A stretch of 64,000 nt of DNA from Gelidibacter algens (GTDB taxonomy: Bacteria; Bacteroidota; Bacteroidia; Flavobacteriales; Flavobacteriaceae): the NCBI RefSeq assembly GCF_001678675.1, contig NZ_LZRN01000015.1:24126-88125 (forward strand), read 5' to 3'. Below, one piece after another: positions 8,735 to 16,099 of this stretch (the first letter of the stretch is position 1; each line of letters opens with the position of its first letter). The translations under genes and the position numbers were made by a program. Under the pieces are notes generated by a model that did no database searches, was not told the DNA's origin, and saw only the letters and a list, made by a program, of their open reading frames with translations.

Positions 8735-9283
8735 ATGAATTTCAACAACATAAAAATAGCTGCAATAGCAGTACTTATTTCTCTTACTGCCTACAATTGC
8801 AGTAATGATGATGACGCCATGGAAACCTCAGGCCCTGACTTTTCAGGATCTTACACCCAAGAAGATCAAATGGCAAGACCAGCAATCAATACGGTATTTG
8901 TATCAACAGGAAACAAAGATGCTTTTAACGCCACTGTGCCTTCTAATCAAGGTGCTGCTTTTCAATCTGCTTTTCAAAGTAAATTATTAGCTCTGAATGC
9001 TGGCTATACCACTAATGCTTTAGGTATGGATGCCGCAACCTTTACAGGCGCCTTGGCTACAGATGTGCTAACAGTTACTTTAGACGGAAAAACCACATTT
9101 TTTGACGGCACTAATGTATTGACAGGTCGTGCTTTGGCAGATGATGTGATCGATACAGAATTGCTATTGATTTTTGGTGGCCCAATGGGTGCTGATAATG
9201 GCGGTGTCACAAGTGATAATGTAGATACGAATGACAAACCATTCTCAACTTCATTTCCTTACTTGGCTGCACCACACCAATAA
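8735..9283 (+). CDS. DUF4331 protein, C-terminal half type (lipoprotein)
   Basis: A 182-residue protein with a lipoprotein-like signal (LTAYNCSND, Cys22). It carries the second half of the DUF4331 family: ARPAINTVFVSTGNKDAFN, then the DDVIDTELLLIFGG region and the closing DNVDTNDKPFSTSFPYLAAPH. Its order and spacing after the N-half gene suggest the two products form one split DUF4331 unit on the periplasmic side. A strong terminator follows within 10 nt, so the pair is probably a bicistronic unit. Confidence 0.85.
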   Translation: MNFNNIKIAAIAVLISLTAYNCSNDDDAMETSGPDFSGSYTQEDQMARPAINTVFVSTGNKDAFNATVPSNQGAAFQSAFQSKLLALNAGYTTNALGMDAATFTGALATDVLTVTLDGKTTFFDGTNVLTGRALADDVIDTELLLIFGGPMGADNGGVTSDNVDTNDKPFSTSFPYLAAPHQ

Positions 9284-9292
9284 AAATGACTC

Positions 9293-9330
9293 AACCCTGA
9301 AATGGTGAAATGCTATTTCAGGGTTTTTTT
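9293..9330 (+). terminator. Rho-independent terminator after the DUF4331 pair
   Basis: A perfect 10-bp stem, aaccctgaaa (9293-9302) with tttcagggtt (9316-9325), is followed by a T run. Confidence 0.9.
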
Positions 9331-9373
9331 ACAAAAGACAAAAAACACAAGAAAAACTCAAAACAACAACCTC

Positions 9374-10663
9374 ATGAACTCAACATATATCTTAGCAATT
9401 TGCTCTATGGTTATATTAAGTAGTTGCAACACATCATCCAAAAAAGTCACGGATACCTCAGATTACAATAGGTATTTGGACCTTGCCGACAATAAAAATA
9501 TGATGGATGCCCAAAAGGATTTCGACTTTTGGACTACAAAAGCAGAAGAGGCTTATAACCCCTATTCTTACTCAAGTCAAATTGCAAACACCTATGCTAC
9601 AATGTTTGCCGCAACAGGAAAAATAGACTATTTAAAATTGGCCGAAAAAAACCTTATAGAGCTTAATGAAGTAAACAATTACAAATCTTCCGGAGCATTA
9701 AAAAGCTTAGCCGCCAACTATATCTCACAGCATAAATTCAAAGAAGCCCTTCAGCTGTTGACAACAGCCGAATTGAATGGTGATAATCTTGAAGGCACTC
9801 AAAAAATGCTATTTGATGTGCATTTAGAATTAGGGAACTATAAATTGGCGAAGTCATATCTTGAAGGTTTTGAAAACATGTCAGATTTTGATTATCTGAT
9901 CAGATTGGCCAAATGGAGTGACCACCAAGGAAATTTGGATGCTGCCATTACCTATCTGGAAAAAGCTAAAGCGGTTGCAGAATCTTCCAACCTAAAAGGC
10001 GTTAAACAATGGGCTTATACCAATTTGGCTGATTTTTATGGTCATGCCGGTAGAATCAATGATTCCTACAATCATTTTTTGATGGCTTTGGAACTTGACC
10101 CGAACGATGCTTACGCTAAGAAAGGAATCGCTTGGATTATTTATTCCCATGAAAAAAATCCTGATGAAGCTTTACGTATCCTCAATACGGTGATGAAAGA
10201 TTATCATGCGCCAGATTATTATTTATTGAAAGCTCAAATTTATGAGTTTAAAGGCGACATGGCAGCCAAAGCTGAACAGCTTGCATTATATAACAATGCG
10301 GTAAAAAATGAAGCTTATGGAGACATGTACAATTACTATAATGTGCAATTGTACACTCAAGAAAACCAGAATTTACAAGAGGCGATTGCCATTGCTAAGA
10401 TCGAAGTTGATAATAGGCCTACACCACATTCTTATGATTTGCTGGCCTGGTCTTATTTTAAAAACGGTCAGTTAAAAGAGGCATTGGCGCTAACCAAAAA
10501 ATATGTTTTGGAACAAACCTCAGAGCCCATGGCGATATACCACAGCGCAGAAATTTTAAAAGCTGCAGGAGATCTCGAAAAAGTAAAAGAGCTCAAGCCA
10601 GATTTAGTGTCAAGTGCTTATGAATTGGGCCCAATCATGGCGAAAAAAGTGAGCCAACTTTAA
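9374..10663 (+). CDS. TPR-repeat lipoprotein
   Basis: The frame is open from 9302, but ATG at 9374 gives a proper lipoprotein signal, MNSTYILAICSMVILSSCN (Cys18). The upstream part overlaps the terminator. The mature 411 residues are tetratricopeptide repeats, visible as LKLAEKNLIELNEV, FKEALQLLTTAEL, LDAAITYLEKAKAVA, INDSYNHFLMALELDPNDAYAKKG, and NPDEALRILNTVM. It is probably anchored in a membrane facing the periplasm and involved in protein binding. TPR lipoproteins beside DUF4331 genes are a recurring Bacteroidota arrangement as far as I recall; this was not checked. Confidence 0.82.
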   Translation: MNSTYILAICSMVILSSCNTSSKKVTDTSDYNRYLDLADNKNMMDAQKDFDFWTTKAEEAYNPYSYSSQIANTYATMFAATGKIDYLKLAEKNLIELNEVNNYKSSGALKSLAANYISQHKFKEALQLLTTAELNGDNLEGTQKMLFDVHLELGNYKLAKSYLEGFENMSDFDYLIRLAKWSDHQGNLDAAITYLEKAKAVAESSNLKGVKQWAYTNLADFYGHAGRINDSYNHFLMALELDPNDAYAKKGIAWIIYSHEKNPDEALRILNTVMKDYHAPDYYLLKAQIYEFKGDMAAKAEQLALYNNAVKNEAYGDMYNYYNVQLYTQENQNLQEAIAIAKIEVDNRPTPHSYDLLAWSYFKNGQLKEALALTKKYVLEQTSEPMAIYHSAEILKAAGDLEKVKELKPDLVSSAYELGPIMAKKVSQL

Positions 10664-10739
10664 AACTGATCTTCTAGGAGTAAACGTTCAGAATAGGCAA
10701 CACGCTTTGCAGTGGAAATCCAATTGACACCAAGCAACC

Positions 10740-10945
10740 CTTTTTTGGTATAGACACTTGTGCCTATAAAATTTTAGGCCAACGATTATTTAATACTGTT
10801 AATTTGAGAGCATTAATAGTAACACTAACAAAGATGAGCGCTGCTCATTTTTGTAAAGAGACCACAAGGTGTTGTGGTTGTTTTTTAGAGTTTTTTGTTT
10901 GTGGAAAGTGCTTAACTATAGCAATATGGTTAGGTGCTTTCCTGT
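10740..10945 (+). ncRNA. Candidate structured RNA: series of hairpins in a gene-free stretch
   Basis: The 10664-10989 gap has no credible ORF on the plus strand but contains four hairpins in a row. They are gccta/taggc (10762-10766, 10775-10779); atgagc/gctcat (10834-10839, 10843-10848) followed by T; accacaa/ttgtggt (10861-10867, 10872-10878) followed by six T; and a 14-bp stem 10903-10916 with 10929-10942. The last stem pairs fully only if G-U pairs are allowed, which points to RNA made from the plus strand. The first hairpins may simply terminate the TPR gene. A separate small RNA or attenuator is possible. The promoter is not clear. Confidence 0.4.
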
Positions 10946-10989
10946 TTTAAAGAGGTTTTATAGTTAATTGTGTTACCTTCTAAAGTTGC

Positions 10990-11133
10990 CTATGTTGCTT
11001 TGGCGGTGAGGAAAAATATGCTGGAAGCAACTAAAAAACCCGAAATGAGACTGGCAGCGTCATTCTCTAATGCGAAATAAAGCGCAATTCCTGAACACCA
11101 TAATACCAATCCTATAATTCTTTTTTTAGTCAT
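10990..11133 (-). CDS. Small membrane protein (47 residues)
   Basis: The minus-strand frame runs from ATG 11133 to TAG at 10990. The product starts MTKKRIIGLVLWCSGIALYF and continues through an acidic turn (ALENDAAS) into a second hydrophobic stretch ending in LTAKAT. The positive N-terminus, two hydrophobic segments and polar turn look like a real two-helix membrane protein. There is no strong ribosome-binding site, which is normal in this phylum. Function unknown. It is isolated between the hairpin region and the anti-sigma operon. Confidence 0.5.
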   Translation of the reverse strand: MTKKRIIGLVLWCSGIALYFALENDAASLISGFLVASSIFFLTAKAT

Positions 11134-11355
11134 GTGGTTAAGTTGAAACCGAGTGTCCAAAAGTTATTAGATTGTGGCCAGGATCTAACATGGAGGATTC
11201 TTTTTTCCATGTAAACTCTCCAGAAATCACAATATGTCAATATGAATAAAAATAAAAAAAATAATCAAGTCTTCTTGAACCATTTTAGGTTCTATAATAC
11301 TTATCTCAAACGTCATGAGAACATGGCGTCTATCCGCACCTAAAAAATTTTACGC

Positions 11356-11384
11356 ACAAAAAAGCACCAACAATACGTTGGTGC
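11356..11384 (-). terminator. Terminator of the sigma/anti-sigma operon
   Basis: A perfect 8-bp stem, gcaccaac (11364-11371) with gttggtgc (11377-11384), is followed on the minus strand by a run of T. It lies 24 nt after the anti-sigma stop codon. Confidence 0.88.
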
Positions 11385-11408
11385 TAGTGATATCAAAACA
11401 AAAAAAGC

Positions 11409-12224
11409 TTATGGTGCCGAAGCTGCAACAACCCCTAAAGTGTACAATTGTTCCATGGTTGGGGTTTCGCTGCCGCCCGCTGGTTCTAAAGTAATCCCAA
11501 AGGCCTCACTATCATTAGCGTTGGCAATGGCAAAGATTTTATTATCATCGGCATTAAAATCATCAATAGTACCCAAACTGGTAGGTGTTAAAGGGTTTAG
11601 TTTTAGTGACCAAACTTGGTACACCTTCCCTTCAGGAGCCTCCGGTAATCCTTGGGCATCTAAATAAATGCTGTTGTCGTTCTTGTTCCAATATACTTTG
11701 GCGTACGTGTTTGCAAAATCACCCTGACCTCCTAAAGGCACAGAGATGATGTTCTTATCTCGTAAGATGTTCAACAAATTTTTGGTAGCGGCAAGATCTG
11801 TTTTGGAGTTGGCAATTTGCGCTTCCAAATAGGCGTTTTCTATGCCAGCAGTAGTTAAATTAGACTCTAAGGTATTATTCTGTATGACTGTCCAAAATAA
11901 TCCTGCACCAATAACAAGGGCTGCTGCCCAACCTGAGTACGTCAACCAATTGTATTTAGGTTTGGCAATGGAAACTACTTTGGTTTCTGTGTCTGATGTT
12001 TTAGTGTTTAATTGGCGCTGTATTTTTTCAAATAATCCGTTAGTGGTTTGGCGAGAGGTCGCGGCGGTTAACTTAATAATAGCAGCTTCTATCTCCAAAA
12101 CTTCCTGAAGTACTTCTGGATGCTGACGCATAAGCTCATACACTTCTTTGTTTTCGTTTGCTGAAAGCGCACCTGCAACGTATAGCTCTAAAATTCCAGA
12201 TTCTATGTAAGCGGTTATATTCAT
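11409..12224 (-). CDS. Anti-sigma factor, RskA family
   Basis: Start chosen at ATG 12224 (MNITAYIESGILELYVAGAL). A longer frame would need a TTG codon and would overlap the sigma gene. The 271-residue protein has an N-terminal cytosolic anti-sigma domain, one membrane helix around residue 96-115 (YSGWAAALVIGAGLFWTVI), a coiled-coil-like segment, and a periplasmic C-terminal RskA domain (VYWNKNDNSIYLDAQGLPEA, GKVYQVWSL, FGITLEPAGGSETPT). It binds and holds the sigma factor encoded immediately upstream. The gap to the sigma stop codon is one base, so the two are translationally coupled. Confidence 0.88.
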   Translation of the reverse strand: MNITAYIESGILELYVAGALSANENKEVYELMRQHPEVLQEVLEIEAAIIKLTAATSRQTTNGLFEKIQRQLNTKTSDTETKVVSIAKPKYNWLTYSGWAAALVIGAGLFWTVIQNNTLESNLTTAGIENAYLEAQIANSKTDLAATKNLLNILRDKNIISVPLGGQGDFANTYAKVYWNKNDNSIYLDAQGLPEAPEGKVYQVWSLKLNPLTPTSLGTIDDFNADDNKIFAIANANDSEAFGITLEPAGGSETPTMEQLYTLGVVAASAP

Positions 12225-12225
12225 G

Positions 12226-12756
12226 TTATTTGAGTACAATAGTTCTTAATTCCTTAATGCAATTTCTGTTCCGTGTTTTAATGGTGCCAATAGGCATATC
12301 AAGAGTTTCTGAAGCTTCCTTTTGGGTATAGCCTTTAAAGTATAAAAGCTCAATAACTTCTATACATTTTTTGGCAAGCTGGCTCACAAATTTTTTGATA
12401 CCTATAGCATCCGTTTTATCATCTAAACTGTCACTGTGTTGCAAAATATCTACGAAATAATCAGCGTCGAGGTTTTTTTTGGAGTTCTTAAAAGCCTTGG
12501 ATCGCGTTTTGTCAATTGCCGCATTTCTGGCAATGTTCAAGATCCAGGTAAAAAACCTTCCTTTCTCTGCCGAGTAGCTACTGGCATTATTCCAAGCTTT
12601 TATAAAAACGTCCTGCATTACTTCTTCTGCAATATCATGATCTCTCACAATATTGTAAATAACACCCTGCATACTTTTGCCGTACATAGTATAGAGTTCT
12701 TCAAAAGCCTTTTCGTCCTTATTCTGAAATTTTGAGATCAATAATTCTAATTGCAT
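12226..12756 (-). CDS. ECF RNA polymerase sigma factor, sigma-70 family (SigK-like)
   Basis: Start chosen at ATG 12756 (MQLELLISKFQNKDEKAF); the 20 upstream codons are an open-frame extension. The 176-residue protein has region 2 (FEELYTMYGKSMQGVIYNIVRDHDIAEEVMQDVF) and region 4 with a helix-turn-helix (LYFKGYTQKEASETLDMPIGTIKTRN). It resembles SigK-type ECF factors partnered with RskA anti-sigma proteins. A consensus -7 element at 12776-12783 gives a leader of about 15 nt, so its own transcription appears to use the housekeeping sigma. Targets are unknown. The neighbouring DUF4331 genes and the superoxide dismutase are candidates by position. Confidence 0.9.
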   Translation of the reverse strand: MQLELLISKFQNKDEKAFEELYTMYGKSMQGVIYNIVRDHDIAEEVMQDVFIKAWNNASSYSAEKGRFFTWILNIARNAAIDKTRSKAFKNSKKNLDADYFVDILQHSDSLDDKTDAIGIKKFVSQLAKKCIEVIELLYFKGYTQKEASETLDMPIGTIKTRNRNCIKELRTIVLK

Positions 12757-12775
12757 CTTATTTTTTTTGATGTGC

Positions 12776-12783
12776 CAAAAGTA
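12776..12783 (-). promoter_or_regulatory. -7 element for the sigma/anti-sigma operon
   Basis: The minus strand reads TACTTTTG, a full match to TAnnTTTG, 20 nt upstream of the sigma ATG. Confidence 0.6.
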
Positions 12784-12796
12784 GTTAATATATGGA

Positions 12797-12825
12797 AAGA
12801 AAAAAAGCCGCTTCAAAAGCGGCTT
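12797..12825 (-). terminator. Terminator after the superoxide dismutase gene
   Basis: A 7-bp stem, aagccgc (12805-12811) with gcggctt (12819-12825), is followed on the minus strand by eight or more T, 28 nt after the stop codon. Confidence 0.85.
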
Positions 12826-12852
12826 CGATTTATTAAAATGTTCAATGTAGAC

Positions 12853-13434
12853 TTATTGGATAATGCCACCACAACTTATGCGGCCTCCAGCATCACCTGT
12901 TGGCTGTGTGGTAAAATCATCAATACCTTCATGTATAATAATTCCTTTTCCTACGATATCATTGTTAGAATCTCCACAACCAATACACCACTCATCAGTG
13001 GTCATAGTAATGGTGCCGTTACCGTTGGCGTCAGCCATAAAATTACCTATATCTCCTTTATGGTAGCCTTCTGAACTTCCCCATTTGCCATGTGGCTGGT
13101 TGGTTGGGTTCCAATGGCCTCCTGCAGAAGTGCCGTCATCTGCTGAACAATCTGCTTTTTCGTGAAGATGGATCGCGTGCTCACCTTCCTTAAGTCCGCT
13201 AACTACAACAACCATTGTCACAACACCGTCTTCTTCAGTAAATACAGCGTTGCCTTCTACGTTACTGCCACTTTTCGATTCTAAGTCGACTTGTATTTTC
13301 TTGGTTTCGACGGTCTTCGTTTCCATTGGCATTTCTTCGTTCATATCTGAATTGGCTTCCTTCTTGTCATCTTTACAAGAGGTGGACATGCCTAAGGCCA
13401 CAATAGCAATAAGCATAATTGATAATCTTTTCAT
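12853..13434 (-). CDS. sodC: Cu/Zn superoxide dismutase lipoprotein
   Basis: A 193-residue protein with a lipoprotein signal (MLIAIVALGMSTSCKDD, Cys20). The SodC fold follows from about residue 45. It shows the metal and disulfide motifs HAIHLHEKADCS (two Cu-binding His and the disulfide Cys), SAGGHWNPTNQPHG (bridging and Zn His), HKGDIGNF (Zn region), IIIHEGIDDF (Cu His) and GGRISCG (second Cys and active-site Arg). It removes superoxide outside the cytoplasm. Its copper demand matches the copper-rich island just downstream. It is monocistronic, divergent from hemN, and ended by its own terminator. Confidence 0.93.
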   Translation of the reverse strand: MKRLSIMLIAIVALGMSTSCKDDKKEANSDMNEEMPMETKTVETKKIQVDLESKSGSNVEGNAVFTEEDGVVTMVVVVSGLKEGEHAIHLHEKADCSADDGTSAGGHWNPTNQPHGKWGSSEGYHKGDIGNFMADANGNGTITMTTDEWCIGCGDSNNDIVGKGIIIHEGIDDFTTQPTGDAGGRISCGGIIQ

Positions 13435-13573
13435 GGGTTATGGTTTTAATGTTAAAATATTAAAGTTAGTTTTAATTAAGAGGAATGCAAGCGTCTGAAT
13501 AGAAAATAAAGAATCTTACCAAACTGTCTACCCCTCTTAGAATTTTAAAATTAATTTAAAACGCCCTTAATAC

Positions 13574-13617
13574 ATGACTTATATCATATTATTTATAGCG
13601 TATTTAAGATAATTTTG
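13574..13617 (+). promoter_or_regulatory. Crp/Fnr-type operator plus -7 element of hemN
   Basis: The palindrome ATGACTTATATCAT (13574-13587) is centred 29.5 bp upstream of TAATTTTG (13610-13617), a perfect TAnnTTTG -7 element. The start site would fall near 13621, putting the operator close to -41, the class II activator position. No -33 TTTG is present. Four further promoters in the window have exactly the same geometry. The hemN ATG is at 13639. Confidence 0.75.
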
Positions 13618-13638
13618 GCTTAAAATTAAGCAACTACA

Positions 13639-15004
13639 ATGATGAGGTCTCTAACTGATAAATACAATGTAGCCGGTCCCAGATATACGAGCTATCCTAC
13701 GGTTCCATATTGGGATACGACAACATTTACAATGAATAAATGGAAAGATTCACTTCTTAAAGCATTTGAAGAAAGCAATGAGGTAGAAGGTTTAAGCCTC
13801 TATATCCACTTGCCGTTTTGCGAGAGTCTGTGTACCTTTTGCGGGTGTCATAAGCGCATCACAAAGCAGCACAGTGTTGAAATTCCGTATATAAATGCCT
13901 TAATAAAAGAGTGGGATCTCTATTGTGATCTGCTGCCTTCAAGGCCAAAAATCAAAGAATTGCATTTGGGCGGTGGTACACCCACTTTTTTTTCTTCCTG
14001 AAAATTTAAATTTGCTGATCAATAGTCTTTTAAGACGTGCCACCCTGGCCAAGGACTATGAGTTTAGTTTTGAAGGGCATCCCAACAATACCACAGAAGA
14101 ACACTTACAAACATTTTATGACCTCGGTTTTAGACGGGTCAGTTTTGGCGTGCAGGATTATAATGAAGACGTTCAAAAAGCCATTCACAGAATTCAGCCT
14201 TTTGAGAATGTGAAACGCGTAACAGAGCAGGCCAAATTTATTGGGTATACTTCTGTAAGCCATGATATTATTTTCGGATTGCCATTTCAAACCGAAGCAC
14301 ATGTGAGAGAGACCATCGCTAAAACAAAATCGCTGAAACCTGATAGAATTGCTTTTTACAGCTATGCTCATGTGCCTTGGATAAAAGGAAATGGGCAACG
14401 CGGCTTTGATGAAAGCAATTTGCCTTCCGGTACTTCCAAGCGTCAGCAATACGAATTGGGGAAAACATTACTCTCTGAAGCAGGGTACCATGAAATTGGA
14501 ATGGACCATTTTGCACTGGCGTCAGATTCTCTGTACCAATCTATGGGAAATAAAACCCTCCACCGCAATTTTATGGGCTATACCGCTTCAAAGACTAGGG
14601 GAATGATTGGTTTGGGCGTTTCCTCTATTAGTGATAGCTGGTACGGATTTGCACAAAACGTCAAAAACATTGAAGAATATTACCACTTGGTAGGCGAAGG
14701 GATTATTCCAGTTGTAAAAGGGCATATCCTAAATTCTGAAGACTTGATCATTAGGCAGCACATTCTTAATTTAATGTGTCAATTTGAGACCTCATGGGAT
14801 GATAACGGACTCTTTTTTGAAGAACTACCAGAAGTACTTAGTGGTTTGGAAGAAATGGAAAGTGATGGTTTGTTAATACGCAATCGCACAAAATTGACCG
14901 TTACAGAAGAAGGCAAGCCCTTTGTAAGAAACATCTGTATGGCTTTCGATTTGCTTTTGAGACGCAAACAGCCACAAACCCAATTGTTCTCAATGACGGT
15001 ATAA
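13639..15004 (+). pseudogene. hemN: Oxygen-independent coproporphyrinogen III oxidase, frameshifted
   Basis: Two frames together encode one HemN of about 454 residues, the normal length. The first (13639-14001) carries the radical-SAM cluster motif CESLCTFCGCH and stops after ELHLGGGTPTFFSS. The second continues PENLNLLINSLL through SFGVQDYNEDVQKAIHRIQP to the HemN C-terminal domain. The break lies in a run of eight T at 13986-13993; seven would restore the frame. HemN makes protoporphyrinogen precursors without O2, as needed for haem during anoxic growth, and it has the island's Crp/Fnr-type promoter. It may be intact in the cell (sequence error) or a fresh lesion. ATG 13642 is an alternative start. 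Confidence 0.88.
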
Positions 15005-15049
15005 TGGGACCACAATATTAATTAAATGGTAATCATGAGCTTTCTTTTG

Positions 15050-15057
15050 TATGTTTG
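15050..15057 (+). promoter_or_regulatory. -7 element upstream of the universal stress protein gene
   Basis: TATGTTTG matches TAnnTTTG. A weak half-operator (aatcat, 15031-15036) lies about 17 bp upstream but does not have the spacing of the other Crp/Fnr-type sites, so Fnr control is not claimed. Confidence 0.45.
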
Positions 15058-15117
15058 CCTATATATCAGTACCTTTTTTTTAGAATTAATAACTACTACT
15101 AATTAAAACCTACTACT

Positions 15118-15949
15118 ATGGATAAAATAATTGTACCAATTGATTTTTCAAAATATTCTGAGTATGCTCTTGAAGCAGCCGCTATTTTGGCAAAACAGAA
15201 TAATGCAGAAATCTTGGCCTTGCACATGTTAGAAATGTCTGATGCACTGTTGACAGCAACTGATGACGGACAGAAACCGAAAGCTTTGTTCTTTCTAAAA
15301 CTTGCCGAACAAAAATTTGAAGAATTCTTAAACAAGGATTATCTGGAAGGACTTAAAAATTACTCCCATTGTCAAACATTTTAAGGTGTTTAGTGAGGTG
15401 AGTGAAGTAGCAGAAGAACATAATGCCGATTTGATAATCATGGGATCTCATGGTGTTAGCGGTTTTACGGAGGTTTTTGTAGGCTCCAATACTGAAAAGG
15501 TGGTGCGCCATTCAAAAATACCTGTCTTGGTGATTAAGCAAAAACCCGGAAATCTCAACTTTGAGACCGTTGTTTTTGCGTCAGATTTTTCAGATGAAAG
15601 CGTTAGTGCATACATTAAAGCTTCAAAAATCTTGCAGGATTCCTCCAAAATTCATCTCTTATATGTCAATGTATCTGGTGAGAATTTTAAGAGCACCGCA
15701 GAAATGGAACAACAAGTTGCCAATTTCTTAATGAAGGCCGATGGCAATATGAACCAATTGAATAATGTACACTACGTATCAGATTATTCCATTGAAAAGG
15801 GAATTCTCAATTTTTCAAACCTTGTGGGGGCAGATTTGATCATGATGCCCACCCATGGCAGAAAAGGCTTGGCACACTTTTTTGAGGGCAGCATCTCTGA
15901 AGATTTGGCAAACCACGCCAACTTACCCGTCATGACCTTTAAAATTTAA
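15118..15949 (+). pseudogene. Tandem-domain universal stress protein, frameshifted
   Basis: The restored product is about 276 residues with two UspA domains. The first starts MDKIIVPIDFSKYSEYALEA, and after the shift it ends with the ATP-binding GSHGVSGFTEVFVGSNTEKVV loop; the second ends with PTHGRKGLAHFFEGSISEDLA. The frame breaks at the five A at 15356-15360 (GLK then NYSHC); removing one A gives LKITPIVKHFKVFSEVSE, which links the two frames smoothly. Tandem Usp proteins often accompany microaerobic and denitrification genes. A terminator follows at 15975. Confidence 0.85.
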
Positions 15950-15974
15950 TATAATCTTATTTGTAAACTAGCAG

Positions 15975-16008
15975 GCTGAACCGAGGTTCAGCTTCTTTTT
16001 GACTTTTT
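15975..16008 (+). terminator. Terminator after the universal stress protein gene
   Basis: A stem gctgaac (15975-15981) with gttcagc (15986-15992) and loop cgag is followed by T-rich sequence. It insulates the nirK promoter that begins just downstream. Confidence 0.88.
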
Positions 16009-16013
16009 TTAAA

Positions 16014-16033
16014 TTAGGACAAAAAAGTCCTAA
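16014..16033 (+). promoter_or_regulatory. Perfect palindrome, candidate Rrf2/NsrR-type operator of nirK
   Basis: TTAGGACAAAAAAGTCCTAA is a perfect inverted repeat with 7-bp arms. Its centre (16023.5) is exactly 19 bp upstream of the centre of the Crp/Fnr-type box. Related palindromes occur before the nos operon with the same 19-bp spacing, and over the ric and rrf2 promoters. This points to the Rrf2 protein encoded at 34.2-34.6 kb; the assignment is inference. Confidence 0.62.
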
Positions 16034-16035
16034 AT

Positions 16036-16079
16036 ATGATAATTGTCATATATTATTTTATTTGATCTCGCTAATTTTG
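16036..16079 (+). promoter_or_regulatory. Crp/Fnr-type operator plus -7 element of nirK
   Basis: ATGATAATTGTCAT (16036-16049) is centred 29.5 bp upstream of TAATTTTG (16072-16079). The inferred start site near 16083 gives a 17-nt leader before the ATG at 16100. Confidence 0.78.
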
Positions 16080-16099
16080 ACCTATAAACAATTTACAAC

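Noticed and set aside
9302..9373. N-terminal extension of the TPR lipoprotein
   Set aside because: It overlaps a strong terminator and would hide the lipoprotein signal that begins at 9374.
14391..14606. Short frame inside hemN
   Set aside because: It is out of frame with the HemN domain and has no family resemblance.
13639..15004. hemN as two separate genes
   Set aside because: The two frames are consecutive parts of one HemN, and the second has no valid start at the domain border.
15023..15036. Crp/Fnr box before the universal stress gene
   Set aside because: Only the right half (atcat) matches and the distance to TATGTTTG is wrong, so it was not counted among the six.
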